From CAWBRT01 sp963832785 (GTDB lineage Bacteria > Acidobacteriota > Terriglobia > Terriglobales > Acidobacteriaceae): a stretch of 64,000 bases of DNA. The notes beneath the pieces were generated by a model. That model saw only the letters and a program-made list of their open reading frames with translations. It was not told the origin of the DNA and did no database searches. The stretch lies in NCBI GenBank assembly GCA_963832785.1, contig CAWHVF010000005.1, forward strand, positions 2,232,001 through 2,296,000, read 5' to 3'. The first letter of the stretch is position 1. Every line of letters starts with the position of its first letter. Both the position numbers and the translations under genes were made by a program. Positions 47,128 through 56,494 of this stretch are shown here, piece by piece.

Positions 47128-49077
47128 ATGCCTGACACGAGACCATCTACCCAAAAACCGCGGCCCGATAAGGATAAGAAGAAGCAAGAAGACAGCCAGC
47201 GTCAAGCCCGGTTCAGCATCGGGTACCTGATATCGAGCTTGTTGTTTCTCTGGCTGTTTCAAACGTTGATTATTACACCATTTGTGAATCGCAACACGGA
47301 ACTCGCCTACAGCGACTTCAAGAAGAAACTGGCCGATCATCAAATTGTGGAAATAACCATCGGCGATAAGATCATTGATGGTGTGATGAAGACTACAAAG
47401 CCTGATGGATCTTCTACAACTGTGCCGTTTAACAGCGTATTTGCACCTGGCAGCGACCCCCAACTGATCGAGGAGCTGCAGAAAGCGAACATTTCCTACA
47501 AGTTCCAACGGCCGCCAAACCCGGTCGGCAGCATGCTGTTGTCGTATTTTCTACCCCTCTTAGTGCTTGGTGCTTTCTGGTACATGGCATACAAGCGAGC
47601 GGGGGGAGCTGCTGGTGCTGCGGGAGGACTTGGCGGCGTCTTTGGAGTTGGCAAAAGCAAAGCTACTGAAGTCAAGCCCGAAGACGTTAAGGTGACGTAC
47701 GCGGACGTCGGCGGAGTAGATGAGGCAATCACCGAGCTGCAAGAAATCATTCAATTCCTCAAGCAACCGGAGCGGTTCGCGACTCTTGGCGGACGTATTC
47801 CGAAAGGCGTGCTGCTGGTTGGACCGCCTGGCACCGGCAAGACTCTGCTCGCCAAAGCCACCGCCGGGGAGGCGCAGGTGGCCTTCTTCGAAACCAGCGG
47901 CTCGGAGTTTGTCGAGATGTTCGTAGGTGTGGGGGCAGCACGAGTGCGGGACTTGTTCGAGCACGCCCGCAAATCAGCTCCTGCAATTGTGTTCATCGAC
48001 GAGATTGACGCTATTGGCCAAAGCCGCGGCGGCGCCATTCGCCTGGGGAGCAATGACGAACGCGAGCAGACGCTCAACCAACTGCTGGCCGAGATCGACG
48101 GCTTCAAGACTGATGCGAGCGCCCCAGTCATCATCATGGCTGCTACCAATCGTCCGGAGGTCCTTGATCCGGCGCTGCTGCGGGCAGGCCGCTTCGATCG
48201 CCAGATTGCCATTGGCAATCCGGATCTCGTAGGCCGGCTCCAAATTCTGAGAATCCATAGCAGGAACATAAAGCTGGCAGCGGATTTCGACATGGACCGG
48301 GCCGCTCGTGTGACTGCTGGATTCAGTGGCGCCGACCTGGCAAATGCCATGAACGAAGCAGCGCTGTTGGCTGCCCGCCGGAACGGTGTCGCGGTCACCT
48401 TGAGCGACTTCGAAACGGCCATCGAACACGTAATTGCGGGCTCTGAAAAGAAGAGCCGGGTGATGAATGAGCAGGAACGAAAGAGGGTTGCATACCACGA
48501 ATCGGGCCATGCACTGGTGGCCGAGTTGGTGCCGCACGGCCAGCCGGTGAGCAAGATTACTATCGTTCCACACAGCCGCGGCGCTTTGGGATACACCATG
48601 CAAATGCCGACGGAGGATCGCTATCTGCTCACGACTGAGGAATTGCAGGATCAAATCGCTGTGATGCTTGGCGGACGCGCCGCCGAGATGGTGGAGTTCA
48701 AAGACATCAGCACTGGAGCGAGCGACGATATTAGCCGGGCCACTAATTTGGCGCGCCGAATGATCGCCGAATTTGGTATGAGCGAAAAGCTCGGCTCGGT
48801 GCGCTATGCAGGGCAGCAACTCCAGTACCTGGGCGGATCAGTCGAGGACAATAGCCAGATCAGTCCGGAGACGCGCGAAATAATAGACAAAGAGGTCCAG
48901 CGCATTGTCACCGAGCAATATAGTCGAGCCCAGACGCTGCTGGCGCAGCATCATTCGGCTTTGCATGCGCTCGCGCAACAACTGCTGGAGCACGAAACCG
49001 TCGACGGCAGCGCAGTTCGCGGCGCCTTAGAAGGTACGGCAGCCGGCGGTCCCCGAGCCAGTAGTGCCCCAGGATAG
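47128..49077 (+). CDS. ftsH: FtsH-type membrane-anchored AAA+ zinc metalloprotease
   Basis: About 649 residues from the ATG at 47128 (GGAGGTCAGT in front); an earlier ATG at 47095 lacks a ribosome site and overlaps the ATPase gene. Two membrane segments (about residues 30-50 and 140-160) flank a periplasmic loop. Walker A GPPGTGKT, Walker B IVFIDEIDAIG, the second region of homology ATNRPEVLDPALLRAGRFDR and the zinc motif HESGH are all present. It degrades damaged membrane proteins and regulators. A full-length copy in an accessory stress island is probably an extra paralogue, as in known protein quality-control loci. Confidence 0.95.
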   Translation: MPDTRPSTQKPRPDKDKKKQEDSQRQARFSIGYLISSLLFLWLFQTLIITPFVNRNTELAYSDFKKKLADHQIVEITIGDKIIDGVMKTTKPDGSSTTVPFNSVFAPGSDPQLIEELQKANISYKFQRPPNPVGSMLLSYFLPLLVLGAFWYMAYKRAGGAAGAAGGLGGVFGVGKSKATEVKPEDVKVTYADVGGVDEAITELQEIIQFLKQPERFATLGGRIPKGVLLVGPPGTGKTLLAKATAGEAQVAFFETSGSEFVEMFVGVGAARVRDLFEHARKSAPAIVFIDEIDAIGQSRGGAIRLGSNDEREQTLNQLLAEIDGFKTDASAPVIIMAATNRPEVLDPALLRAGRFDRQIAIGNPDLVGRLQILRIHSRNIKLAADFDMDRAARVTAGFSGADLANAMNEAALLAARRNGVAVTLSDFETAIEHVIAGSEKKSRVMNEQERKRVAYHESGHALVAELVPHGQPVSKITIVPHSRGALGYTMQMPTEDRYLLTTEELQDQIAVMLGGRAAEMVEFKDISTGASDDISRATNLARRMIAEFGMSEKLGSVRYAGQQLQYLGGSVEDNSQISPETREIIDKEVQRIVTEQYSRAQTLLAQHHSALHALAQQLLEHETVDGSAVRGALEGTAAGGPRASSAPG

Positions 49078-49155
49078 TTCATTGTTGTCCATTGCTGTCG
49101 CTACATGTCAGAAGGCGTGCGTCGCAGGCACATTCCTATTCAGCGGAGGTATACC

Positions 49156-50058
49156 ATGAAAGGACCGGAACGTGAGCGTGAGGTTAAGCTCCATAACATT
49201 CTGTTCGCAACGGATTTTTCGCTCGCCTCAGAAGCTGGATTTTCGTATGCAGTAGCGATCGCTGATCGTTACCACTCGGACCTGTACATTGCCCATGTGA
49301 TCAATTCTGAAATACTCGGCCTTATAGCTGAGGAGTCGGGTCCTACCATACTGAAGCAGGCGCACGAACTGTCACATCAGAGAATGGACCGTCTACTGCA
49401 AGGACGGCACATGCAGCCCGATCGTTTTCATCCCATCATCGCTGAAGGAGATGTCGCGGAAGTTCTTGTAGACCTCCTCCGGCAGAACCATATTGATTTA
49501 GCAGTCCTTGGGACACACGGGCGTCGAGCATTCAAGAAGCTCTTATTAGGCTCGATAGCAGAAGAAGTTTTTCGCACTGCTCCCTGTCCAGTCCTGACTG
49601 TTGGACCTTGCGCGACGGCAGCGCCCACCAGAGTCGAGCTACGACATATTCTCTATCCGGTGGAGTTCGCACCGGATTCAAGTGAGGCGGCGAGGTATGC
49701 AGTTTCCCTAGCCGAGCGTTATGCTGCGCGTTTAACAGTATTGAACGTAGCTGAAGATATGCCATCATCCGCAAACAAGCGGCAGGGGATCACCGAACCA
49801 GTCGAGCGCTGGATGGGGGAGCACGTTCCCGATGGCTCCGGCCTTCGCGGCAGAGTTCGCTTCGAGGGAGTATTCGGCTCGGCAGCCCAAGCCATTCTAG
49901 ATTTCGCGACCAATGCTGGAGTTGACCTGATTGTCATGTCCGTGCGCCGCATTGATCCGGTCATTTCGGCACACCTGCCTAAGCAGGACACAGCTTTCGA
50001 GGTGGTCAGCCGCGCGACTTGCCCCGTGCTCACTGTTGGTGAGAAACGAGACAGCTAG
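49156..50058 (+). CDS. Tandem universal stress protein
   Basis: About 300 residues from the ATG at 49156, preceded by GCGGAGGTATACC. The first domain starts NILFATDFSLASEAGFSYAV and has the loop GTHGRRAFKKLLLGSIAEE. The second starts HILYPVEFAPDSSEAARYAV and ends with a degenerate loop (MSVRRIDPVISAHL). It binds ATP at most in the first half. It follows ftsH by 78 bp in the same direction and may be in its operon. Confidence 0.9.
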   Translation: MKGPEREREVKLHNILFATDFSLASEAGFSYAVAIADRYHSDLYIAHVINSEILGLIAEESGPTILKQAHELSHQRMDRLLQGRHMQPDRFHPIIAEGDVAEVLVDLLRQNHIDLAVLGTHGRRAFKKLLLGSIAEEVFRTAPCPVLTVGPCATAAPTRVELRHILYPVEFAPDSSEAARYAVSLAERYAARLTVLNVAEDMPSSANKRQGITEPVERWMGEHVPDGSGLRGRVRFEGVFGSAAQAILDFATNAGVDLIVMSVRRIDPVISAHLPKQDTAFEVVSRATCPVLTVGEKRDS

Positions 50059-50080
50059 AGGGCCTCTAAAGAGCTTGCGC

Positions 50081-50869
50081 ATGAAAAGGCGTGTACTTTT
50101 TACGCTTACGCTGATCGCACTCGCGACGGCTTCACCCGCCGCGGATGATGTTCGCACTATCATTGAACGCTCAATGGCTGCCAATGTCGTGAATTGGAAG
50201 GCCGCTCCGGAGTATGGCTACTTCGAACGAGACCTGCTGCCGGGGGGAAAGAGCAAAACTTACCAGGAACTTATGATTATGGGCTCGCCCTACGAACGAC
50301 TGGTCGCGCTAAACGACAAACCGCTCTCTGCAGAACAGGAGTTACGGGAGCAGCAGAAGTTGGAAGCGGCTGTTGCCCAACGGCAACACGAAACAGAGCA
50401 GGAAAGGGCGGAACGCATCGCGAAATACGAAAAAGATCGTAAACGTGATCGCCTCTTTATGGAGCAGTTGACAAAAGCCTTTGACTTTGTGCTGGCAAGC
50501 GAAGAAAAGGTGGATGCTTTTGACGTCTGGGTCTTGAAAGCCACGCCTCGACCCGGCTACCGGCCGCCGAGCATCGTAGCCGAGGTGCTCAGAGGGATGC
50601 AGGGCACCCTTTGGATCGACAAGAAAACGTTCCAGTGGGTAAAGGCTCAAGCTCAGGTCATACGACCGGTTTCGATTGAGGGGTTTCTTGCGCGAGTGGA
50701 GCCAGGCACGGGATTCGAGCTGGAGCTGCGGCCGGTAGAGGGTGGCGTCTGGCTGCCGAGTCACTTTGCTATGAAATCGCGGGTTAAAGTCCTCTTTGTC
50801 TTTCCTCGCAACTCGCAGATTGACGAGACGTACTACGGCTATGGCAAGAATGCACCGGTTCAGCCATAA
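50081..50869 (+). CDS. Secreted protein of unknown function, LolA-like in outline
   Basis: A 262-residue protein from the ATG at 50081. It has a signal peptide (MKRRVLFTLTLIALATASPA) and a central charged helical region (about residues 85-125: many Glu/Arg/Lys/Gln). A beta-rich C-terminal half follows, with GTLWIDKKTFQWVKAQAQV and LPSHFAMKSRVKVLF. The last pattern recalls LolA/LppX-like or outer-membrane lipoprotein-sorting folds. It begins 22 bp after the Usp gene, so it is probably in the same transcript. Function is unknown. Confidence 0.65.
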   Translation: MKRRVLFTLTLIALATASPAADDVRTIIERSMAANVVNWKAAPEYGYFERDLLPGGKSKTYQELMIMGSPYERLVALNDKPLSAEQELREQQKLEAAVAQRQHETEQERAERIAKYEKDRKRDRLFMEQLTKAFDFVLASEEKVDAFDVWVLKATPRPGYRPPSIVAEVLRGMQGTLWIDKKTFQWVKAQAQVIRPVSIEGFLARVEPGTGFELELRPVEGGVWLPSHFAMKSRVKVLFVFPRNSQIDETYYGYGKNAPVQP

Positions 50870-51175
50870 GACCGCAAAAGGTGAGCTATCTTGGAGCAAG
50901 CCGCGATCATCGGCGCCCGATGGGTGCTGATTTCTTGGACAGGCTAGCATTAACCATCTCGACGGACAGACTGAACGATCAATAAAGGGCTTGGGGAAAG
51001 AAGAGGTGCAGAAGAAGTGCCACAAAAAGTGGAAAAGCTCTAGGCAATACCGGACTGTGCTGGCGTTGACGGCAGGCCGTCGGGTGTTCGGGATGAAAGT
51101 TTACCGCAATTGACCTCGAAGCAGGCGAAATGAGCGTACAATTTCTACCATTTTAGAAGTAAAGGAAGATTTCAG

Positions 51176-51631
51176 ATGAATACGCAAAGCCAAACTACTG
51201 GTGGTGTGCCGCGAATCTCGCAAATTCTCGTCGCAACAGATTTTTCGCATCAGGCCAGCCAAGCTTTGGAATGGGCGCGGTCTCTCTCGGATGCATTCGG
51301 GGCAACACTGATTCTGCTTCACGTTGTCGACGTATTCAGCATGGCGGTAACAGGTGGCGTGAAAGGTGGTATGGATCCTCTCTATATATTGCGCGAGGCG
51401 GCTCATAAATGCATGGCGGAGTTGAAGGCGTTAATACCCAATGCGCAGACTGTTGTTCGTGAAGCTTCACCGCCTCCCGCGATTGTCGACGCTGCGCTGG
51501 AAATGAATTGCCAAATGATCGTAATGGGTACCCACGGTCGCTCCGGAGTGAAGCATCTGCTTCTAGGCAGCGTTGCCGAGCACGTCGTGCGAAACAGCAA
51601 AGTTCCCGTGCTTACTGTCCGTGGAGATTGA
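51176..51631 (+). CDS. Universal stress protein (single UspA domain)
   Basis: A 151-residue UspA protein. It starts RISQILVATDFSHQASQALEW at about residue 12 and keeps the loop MGTHGRSGVKHLLLGSVAEHV, so ATP binding is expected. AAAGGAAGATTTCAG precedes the ATG. It is a separate unit 300 bp after the secreted-protein gene. It is the fourth or fifth Usp of the island, depending on how tandem proteins are counted. Confidence 0.92.
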   Translation: MNTQSQTTGGVPRISQILVATDFSHQASQALEWARSLSDAFGATLILLHVVDVFSMAVTGGVKGGMDPLYILREAAHKCMAELKALIPNAQTVVREASPPPAIVDAALEMNCQMIVMGTHGRSGVKHLLLGSVAEHVVRNSKVPVLTVRGD

Positions 51632-51769
51632 CCGGTTGCCTTTCACGAAGCCAAGACGCGTGCGCTGCAAATCACTGCGAAATGAATAACAATCGTCTAT
51701 TGCCGCGAAACATTGTGAGGAGGTTAACTTCGCGCTACGCGCCAGAACGGCACCATTGGCCAGAGCACC

Positions 51770-53347
51770 ATGAAGATCGCTGAGCACAAGGGAGAGCCGC
51801 ATGCTTCGCCGAATTTGTGGCGACCGTTGCGGCTGCCAACATTTCGCAATCTGTTGGCCGCAAACGTCGTTTCCGACATCGGCACCTTCATGCAGAACGT
51901 CGGCGCGGCATGGCTGATGATTTCGTTTGGTGCTGGCCCGCTGTATGTCGCGCTGACTCAAACGGCGTCCGCGCTCCCATTTTTTCTCTTAGCGCTTCCG
52001 GCCGGTTCCGTCGGGGATATTGTTGACCGCCGCAAGCTGATTCTATTTACAGAAAGTTGGATGGCCATCGTGGCCGTCGCGATCGCGGCTCTGACCATTA
52101 GCGGCCTGATGTCTCCCTGGCTGCTGCTGGTGCTGACCTTCGCGCTCTCGGCCGGAGACGCCTTCGAAGCACCGACGTGGCGAGCAATCCTGCCTGAATT
52201 GGTGGAGAAGGAAGACCTGGCAGCAGCTTCAGCGCTCAACGGGATAGAATTCAATTTCGCTCGCGCGGTGGGCCCCGCATTGGCAGGATTGGTGATTGCA
52301 GCTGCCAACGTGGCCACCGCTTTTGTAGTGAACGTTGTCTCGTTCTTCGGCGTCATTTTCGTAATTGCGCGATGGAAACGACCGATTCGCGCACGAACCA
52401 CCCCGGCAGAAACCTTGACCGGTGCAACAGTAGCGGCAATCCGCTACATCCGCTATTCACCTGCAATTCGGGCGGTCCTACTGCGCCAAGGCGCGACAAT
52501 GTTCTTTGCGAGTGCGTTGCTGGCGCTCCTTCCCACGGTTGCCCGCAGCGTGAGCCAGAGTGCAACGAGTTACGGCCTCTTGCTCGGATTATTCGGCGCC
52601 GGCGCGGTGCTGGGTGCACTCATCCTCCAGCCTGCACGCTCCCGGTTTCCATTGGACACAGTTGTAACAAGCGGTGTAGTGGTGGTCGGAATGGCAACGA
52701 TTGCGACCGGGCGCCTACAAGCAATGAGCGCGCTCGGCGTGGTCATGCTAATGGCGGGTGCAGCCTGGATCATTTTCGTTTCGCTTGTCAATGCGCTGAT
52801 GCAGACTCTTGCGCCTGATTGGGTACGGGCTCGCGTGCTGGCGGTATTTTTGCTGGTGTTTCAGGGAAGTATCGCTGCTGGAAGCGCGACATGGGGTTTT
52901 GTAGGCCAGCATCTAGGTTTCCGCACCGCTCTTCTTTATGCCGGCCTGGGAGCAATCGCCTCGGTGGCGCTGAGGTTGGGGTTCGCACTTCCGGACGCGA
53001 CCTCAGACATGAGCCCATGGTATCACTGGCGCACGCCGGCGATGCTTAAGGAGATTGGGTTAGAGTCGGACGAGGGCCCGGTGCTGGTTACCGTCGAATA
53101 CGTGGTGGCCCGTCAGCCCAGCGCCGAGTTTGTAAAATTGATCCATAAGTACAGCCGCATCCGGCGCCGTGATGGTGCTTCGCGGTGGGGCATATTTCGT
53201 GACACGGCGGACGAAACCCGCTACTTCGAGGTATTCCTGGTGCAGTCGTGGGCAGAGCACTTGCGCCAGCACGAGCGACTGACACAAGCCGATCGCGAGT
53301 TGCAGAAACGACTTGGTAGTGTCCAGAAATTTTCGCACTTTCTTTGA
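51770..53347 (+). CDS. MFS exporter (EntS/MFS_3-like), 3' end altered by an IS256 element
   Basis: A 525-residue MFS protein with about eleven hydrophobic segments. The loop motif LALPAGSVGDIVDRRKLI and the C-terminal soluble domain (VTVEYVVARQPSAEFVKLI...GASRWGIFRD...YFEVFLVQSWAEHLRQHER) are typical of the EntS/MFS_3 family. The last ten or so residues (GSVQKFSHFL) come from the left end of the adjoining IS256 element, so the original C-terminus is lost. A role in exporting small molecules under stress is inferred from context only. Confidence 0.82.
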   Translation: MKIAEHKGEPHASPNLWRPLRLPTFRNLLAANVVSDIGTFMQNVGAAWLMISFGAGPLYVALTQTASALPFFLLALPAGSVGDIVDRRKLILFTESWMAIVAVAIAALTISGLMSPWLLLVLTFALSAGDAFEAPTWRAILPELVEKEDLAAASALNGIEFNFARAVGPALAGLVIAAANVATAFVVNVVSFFGVIFVIARWKRPIRARTTPAETLTGATVAAIRYIRYSPAIRAVLLRQGATMFFASALLALLPTVARSVSQSATSYGLLLGLFGAGAVLGALILQPARSRFPLDTVVTSGVVVVGMATIATGRLQAMSALGVVMLMAGAAWIIFVSLVNALMQTLAPDWVRARVLAVFLLVFQGSIAAGSATWGFVGQHLGFRTALLYAGLGAIASVALRLGFALPDATSDMSPWYHWRTPAMLKEIGLESDEGPVLVTVEYVVARQPSAEFVKLIHKYSRIRRRDGASRWGIFRDTADETRYFEVFLVQSWAEHLRQHERLTQADRELQKRLGSVQKFSHFL

Positions 53348-54705
53348 ATGAACTCTGTTGATGTTGAGGTTGGGGAAGAGGGCTGGCCCGCGGGGCAGCC
53401 CTCTTCCAGCTTAGGCGACCGCGCTATGCGCCAGTCGCGTCATATTCAGATACCGCTTCGTTCCCCAGCGCGTACCAGCCACGTAACGCAGGCGGGCGGC
53501 CACCAGCATCAGCGCCGAGCGACCGTCTGGAAACGCGCCAACCACGCGCGTCCTACGCCGGATCTCTCGCATCACCCGTTCCAGGGGATTGTTGGTTCTC
53601 AGACACCGCCAGTGTTCTCGCGGGAAATCGAAATAGCTCAGCGTCTCCTCGATCCCCGCGCTTAGCAGTTCCGCCGCATCGCGCAGCTTCATCGCCGCCA
53701 GCTTCTCGACCACTTGCCGAGCCTTCTCCCGGGCCGCCGCCCGGTCCTCCTGCGCGTGAATGGCCTTCAGCATCGCCGCCACTTCCTTGACCTTCCCGCT
53801 CGGGACCTTCGTCCACACGTTGCGATAGAAATGCACCACGCAGCGCTGCCACTTGGCCTCCGGGTAGAACTCGCCAAGGTTCTCCACCAGGCCCAGGCAT
53901 TTGTCGCTGACGAAGAGCTGAACTCCGGTGAGACCGCGCTCTTTCAGCTCGCGCAGAAACGCCGTCCAGCTTTCTTTGTCCTCTTTGGCGCCTTCGCTGA
54001 CGCCCAGAACATCGCGGAATCCCTCGGCATCGACGCCGATTGCCACCAGCACGCTGACGTTGCGCACCTCGCCGCCCCAACTCCTCTTCAGCCATAGGCC
54101 GTCCAGGTACACATACGCATACCGGCCCTCGATCTTGCGGCGTCGCCACTCCTCGATCTGGCCATAGATCTTCTGGTTCAACTCGCTGACCGTGGACGGC
54201 GACACCCGCGTGCCCCACAGCGCCTCGGTAATGTCCTCCACCCGCCGAACGCTCACGCCTGCCAGATACATCTCGATTAGCGCCTCTTCAACCGAAGACT
54301 CGCGCCGTTGATACCGCTCGATAATGGCCGTCTCAAACGGCAGATGGCGCAGTTTTGGCACTTTCAGACTGACTTCGCCGGCCTTGGTCTGAAGCTGCCG
54401 TTGGTAGGTCCCGGCACGCGTATCCCGGCGTTCGGCGCTGCGCTCATAGCGCCGAGCCCCGCAGAGTTGGTCCGCCTCGGCGTCCAGCAGCCCGTTCAGC
54501 GTCTCCTCCACCGTACTGCGAACCACCTCGTCCAAATGCTGTTGAATCCGTCCCTCGTCGATCTGAACCACCTGGTTCAGGCTTCGTGCACCTTCTCCCG
54601 GCTTATTCGGTTCCATCTGGCTTCCGTTCTGGGGTTTAGCAGCTACCCCTGTTCTATCAGCCAGAGTTCCTCAACTCAAATGTGCGAAAGATAGCGTACG
54701 TTATC
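53318..54705 (-). mobile_element. IS256-family insertion sequence
   Basis: The transposase gene is flanked by related inverted ends sharing TTTCGCAC at 53331-53338 and its complement at 54682-54689, plus AACTCTG a little further in. Exact borders are uncertain by a few bases. The left end supplies the last codons and stop of the MFS gene. The element marks the right edge of the stress island. Confidence 0.7.
53411..54616 (-). CDS. IS256-family (mutator type) transposase
   Basis: A 401-residue transposase with the mutator layout. The first Asp is in YVYLDGLWLK (about residue 170), the second in FVSDKCLGLVE (about 235), and the catalytic Glu near ENQQ-type LRTNNPLERVMREIRRR, where the E of NPLERVMREI closes the triad. 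A C/H-like motif, WQRCVVHFYRN, is typical of the family. The frame is intact. It moves by copy-out-paste-in. Confidence 0.93.
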   Translation of the reverse strand: MEPNKPGEGARSLNQVVQIDEGRIQQHLDEVVRSTVEETLNGLLDAEADQLCGARRYERSAERRDTRAGTYQRQLQTKAGEVSLKVPKLRHLPFETAIIERYQRRESSVEEALIEMYLAGVSVRRVEDITEALWGTRVSPSTVSELNQKIYGQIEEWRRRKIEGRYAYVYLDGLWLKRSWGGEVRNVSVLVAIGVDAEGFRDVLGVSEGAKEDKESWTAFLRELKERGLTGVQLFVSDKCLGLVENLGEFYPEAKWQRCVVHFYRNVWTKVPSGKVKEVAAMLKAIHAQEDRAAAREKARQVVEKLAAMKLRDAAELLSAGIEETLSYFDFPREHWRCLRTNNPLERVMREIRRRTRVVGAFPDGRSALMLVAARLRYVAGTRWGTKRYLNMTRLAHSAVA

Positions 54706-55117
54706 ACGACTTCGCAGACTGCGTGGAAGGCGACCCGATAGTGCATCACCTGATCTACGCTCGTTCCCGGGAGTAAGTATCCTCCGGCTGAATTCCCAAT
54801 TTGGAAGTTTCGCAGTGGAGGGCCGGAGGACGAATTCCATCGGGATAGGATTTCTTCGACATCGAACGGAAATAGGCACCTGATCCCCTGGCTTTTGCCC
54901 AGGTGCTCGATGGCAGACGTTGAGTGTCAGCAACTTATTTTCAACAAGTTAGACAACAAGGTAGAACTGGCGTGTGGCTGTCAAATCATCCCAATTCCAC
55001 AGATTTCAATAATCTGCGTGCGATCCGAATGATGCACCAGACAGCAAATCGCTTATGTGCTGCGACAGCAACCGTCAGCAAAAACCGTCACTGCACCCTC
55101 ATCCTGGCGTAGGAAGG
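54706..55117. other. Non-coding stretch between IS256 and the AAHS operon end
   Basis: About 410 bp without a convincing gene. It lies downstream of the minus-strand catabolic operon and beyond the IS end. CACCTGATCCCCTGGC-TTTT-GCCCAGGTG at about 54877-54906 is an imperfect hairpin. I see no other structure. Confidence 0.4.
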
Positions 55118-56368
55118 CTACTTCATTTCTATTTGCTCCAAGGTCATGCCTTTTGTCTCGTATCCCATCGTCCAGATCAATACGATAATTATCAGGTAAA
55201 TCGACGACATGATCGTTATCGCGGTTGTAATGCTTGTCATATCGGCTATGACCCCAACCACGAGCGGACCGCAAGTGGACCCGAATCGACCTATACCTAC
55301 GCAAATACCCATGCCCGAAGCGCGGAGCGCCGTAGGCCAGAGTTCAGCACCATAGACTGCATATCCGCCGAAGTAACCCATCGAGGCGCCCAGGATGAAA
55401 CCGGAGATCCCCATGAGCATGTGGTTTGCGGTCACAAAGTTGGCAAATATCGGAGCGAAGATCATTGCGACCAACCAGTAGACGGTAAAGGCCGGCCTTC
55501 TGCCCGCTCGATCTGCCAACATTCCGAAGGCCAGATAGCCGACGATTCCGCCGATATTTATGACAATGAACCACATGCTTGATGCGAGCATCGTCATACC
55601 TTTCTCGGCCCTTAGCATCGACGGAATCCAGGTCATGGTACAGTAAAAAGCGATGTTGCCGATAAGGTACAGCAAGGTGAACATAATAGTTCTTTTCACG
55701 TATTTAGCTGAGTAGATGCCGACCCAAGAGACTCTTTTGCCAGCATCCTTATTCCGCTGGAATGAACCGGATTCCTTGACCGTAAGCCGAATCAGCAAAA
55801 TCAGGATTCCGGGGAAGATACCGGCAAGAAACACCTTTCGCCATCCCCAGTGCGGCGCTACAAGGGCATAGACGATCGAAGCCATAATCGCGCCGAACGG
55901 CCAGCCAGTCTGCATCACACCCATCACCCTGCCACGGTACTTCTCCGGCCACGTTTCGCCCAGCAATGCTGCGCCGGCAGCCCACTCTCCCCCGGCAAAG
56001 AACCCCATCACGAACCGGAAGACAACCAGGGAAACACCGCTCCATGCGAGGGACGTAAGGCCGGTAAAGGCGACATAGCCGCTCACGGTAAGAAGCATGA
56101 CCCTGACCCGGCCGATTCTATCCGCCATTGGCCCCCAAAACACCGAGCCGAACGCCGAGCCCATGAACGAGAGGGTCATCACCCACCCGGAACCTAGAAA
56201 ATTGAAGCTGAACTCCTTCTTTATGTCCATCAGCGTGTTGCTGTACAGCATCATTTCAAGCGCGTCAAAAGCGTAGCCGGCAAAGCAAATGAGCAATACG
56301 GTCCACATGTATGGAGTAATTGCTATTTTCGATTCCAGCTTATCCTGTACCTGCGCGACCTGTTGCAT
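55118..56368 (-). CDS. MFS transporter, aromatic/organic acid:H+ symporter (AAHS) type
   Basis: About 416 residues from the ATG at 56368, which has GGAGG and GAGGG upstream; a longer frame to 56458 is less likely. Twelve hydrophobic segments are present. The motifs DALEMMLYSNTLMDIKKEF and WGPMADRIGRVRVML (loop 2-3, D-R-x-G-R) are those of the AAHS/sugar-porter-like group (benzoate, niacin, 4-hydroxybenzoate carriers). It is last in the operon with two hydrolases and a flavoprotein, and presumably imports their substrate. Confidence 0.88.
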   Translation of the reverse strand: MQQVAQVQDKLESKIAITPYMWTVLLICFAGYAFDALEMMLYSNTLMDIKKEFSFNFLGSGWVMTLSFMGSAFGSVFWGPMADRIGRVRVMLLTVSGYVAFTGLTSLAWSGVSLVVFRFVMGFFAGGEWAAGAALLGETWPEKYRGRVMGVMQTGWPFGAIMASIVYALVAPHWGWRKVFLAGIFPGILILLIRLTVKESGSFQRNKDAGKRVSWVGIYSAKYVKRTIMFTLLYLIGNIAFYCTMTWIPSMLRAEKGMTMLASSMWFIVINIGGIVGYLAFGMLADRAGRRPAFTVYWLVAMIFAPIFANFVTANHMLMGISGFILGASMGYFGGYAVYGAELWPTALRASGMGICVGIGRFGSTCGPLVVGVIADMTSITTAITIMSSIYLIIIVLIWTMGYETKGMTLEQIEMK

Positions 56369-56494
56369 GTCCCTCGTTCCTCCTTTGCATCTGACGTCCA
56401 TAGGAGCCCATTCGCACTTCTTCTTAAAGTTCAGCACTGCACAACCCGTACACCCCATCCCGCCACCGAGCCATGGGCACCAGCCGCCGCCGGC

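Noticed and set aside
54676..54933. 85-residue minus-strand frame after IS256
   Set aside because: No ribosome site or recognisable motif, and it runs into the IS end.
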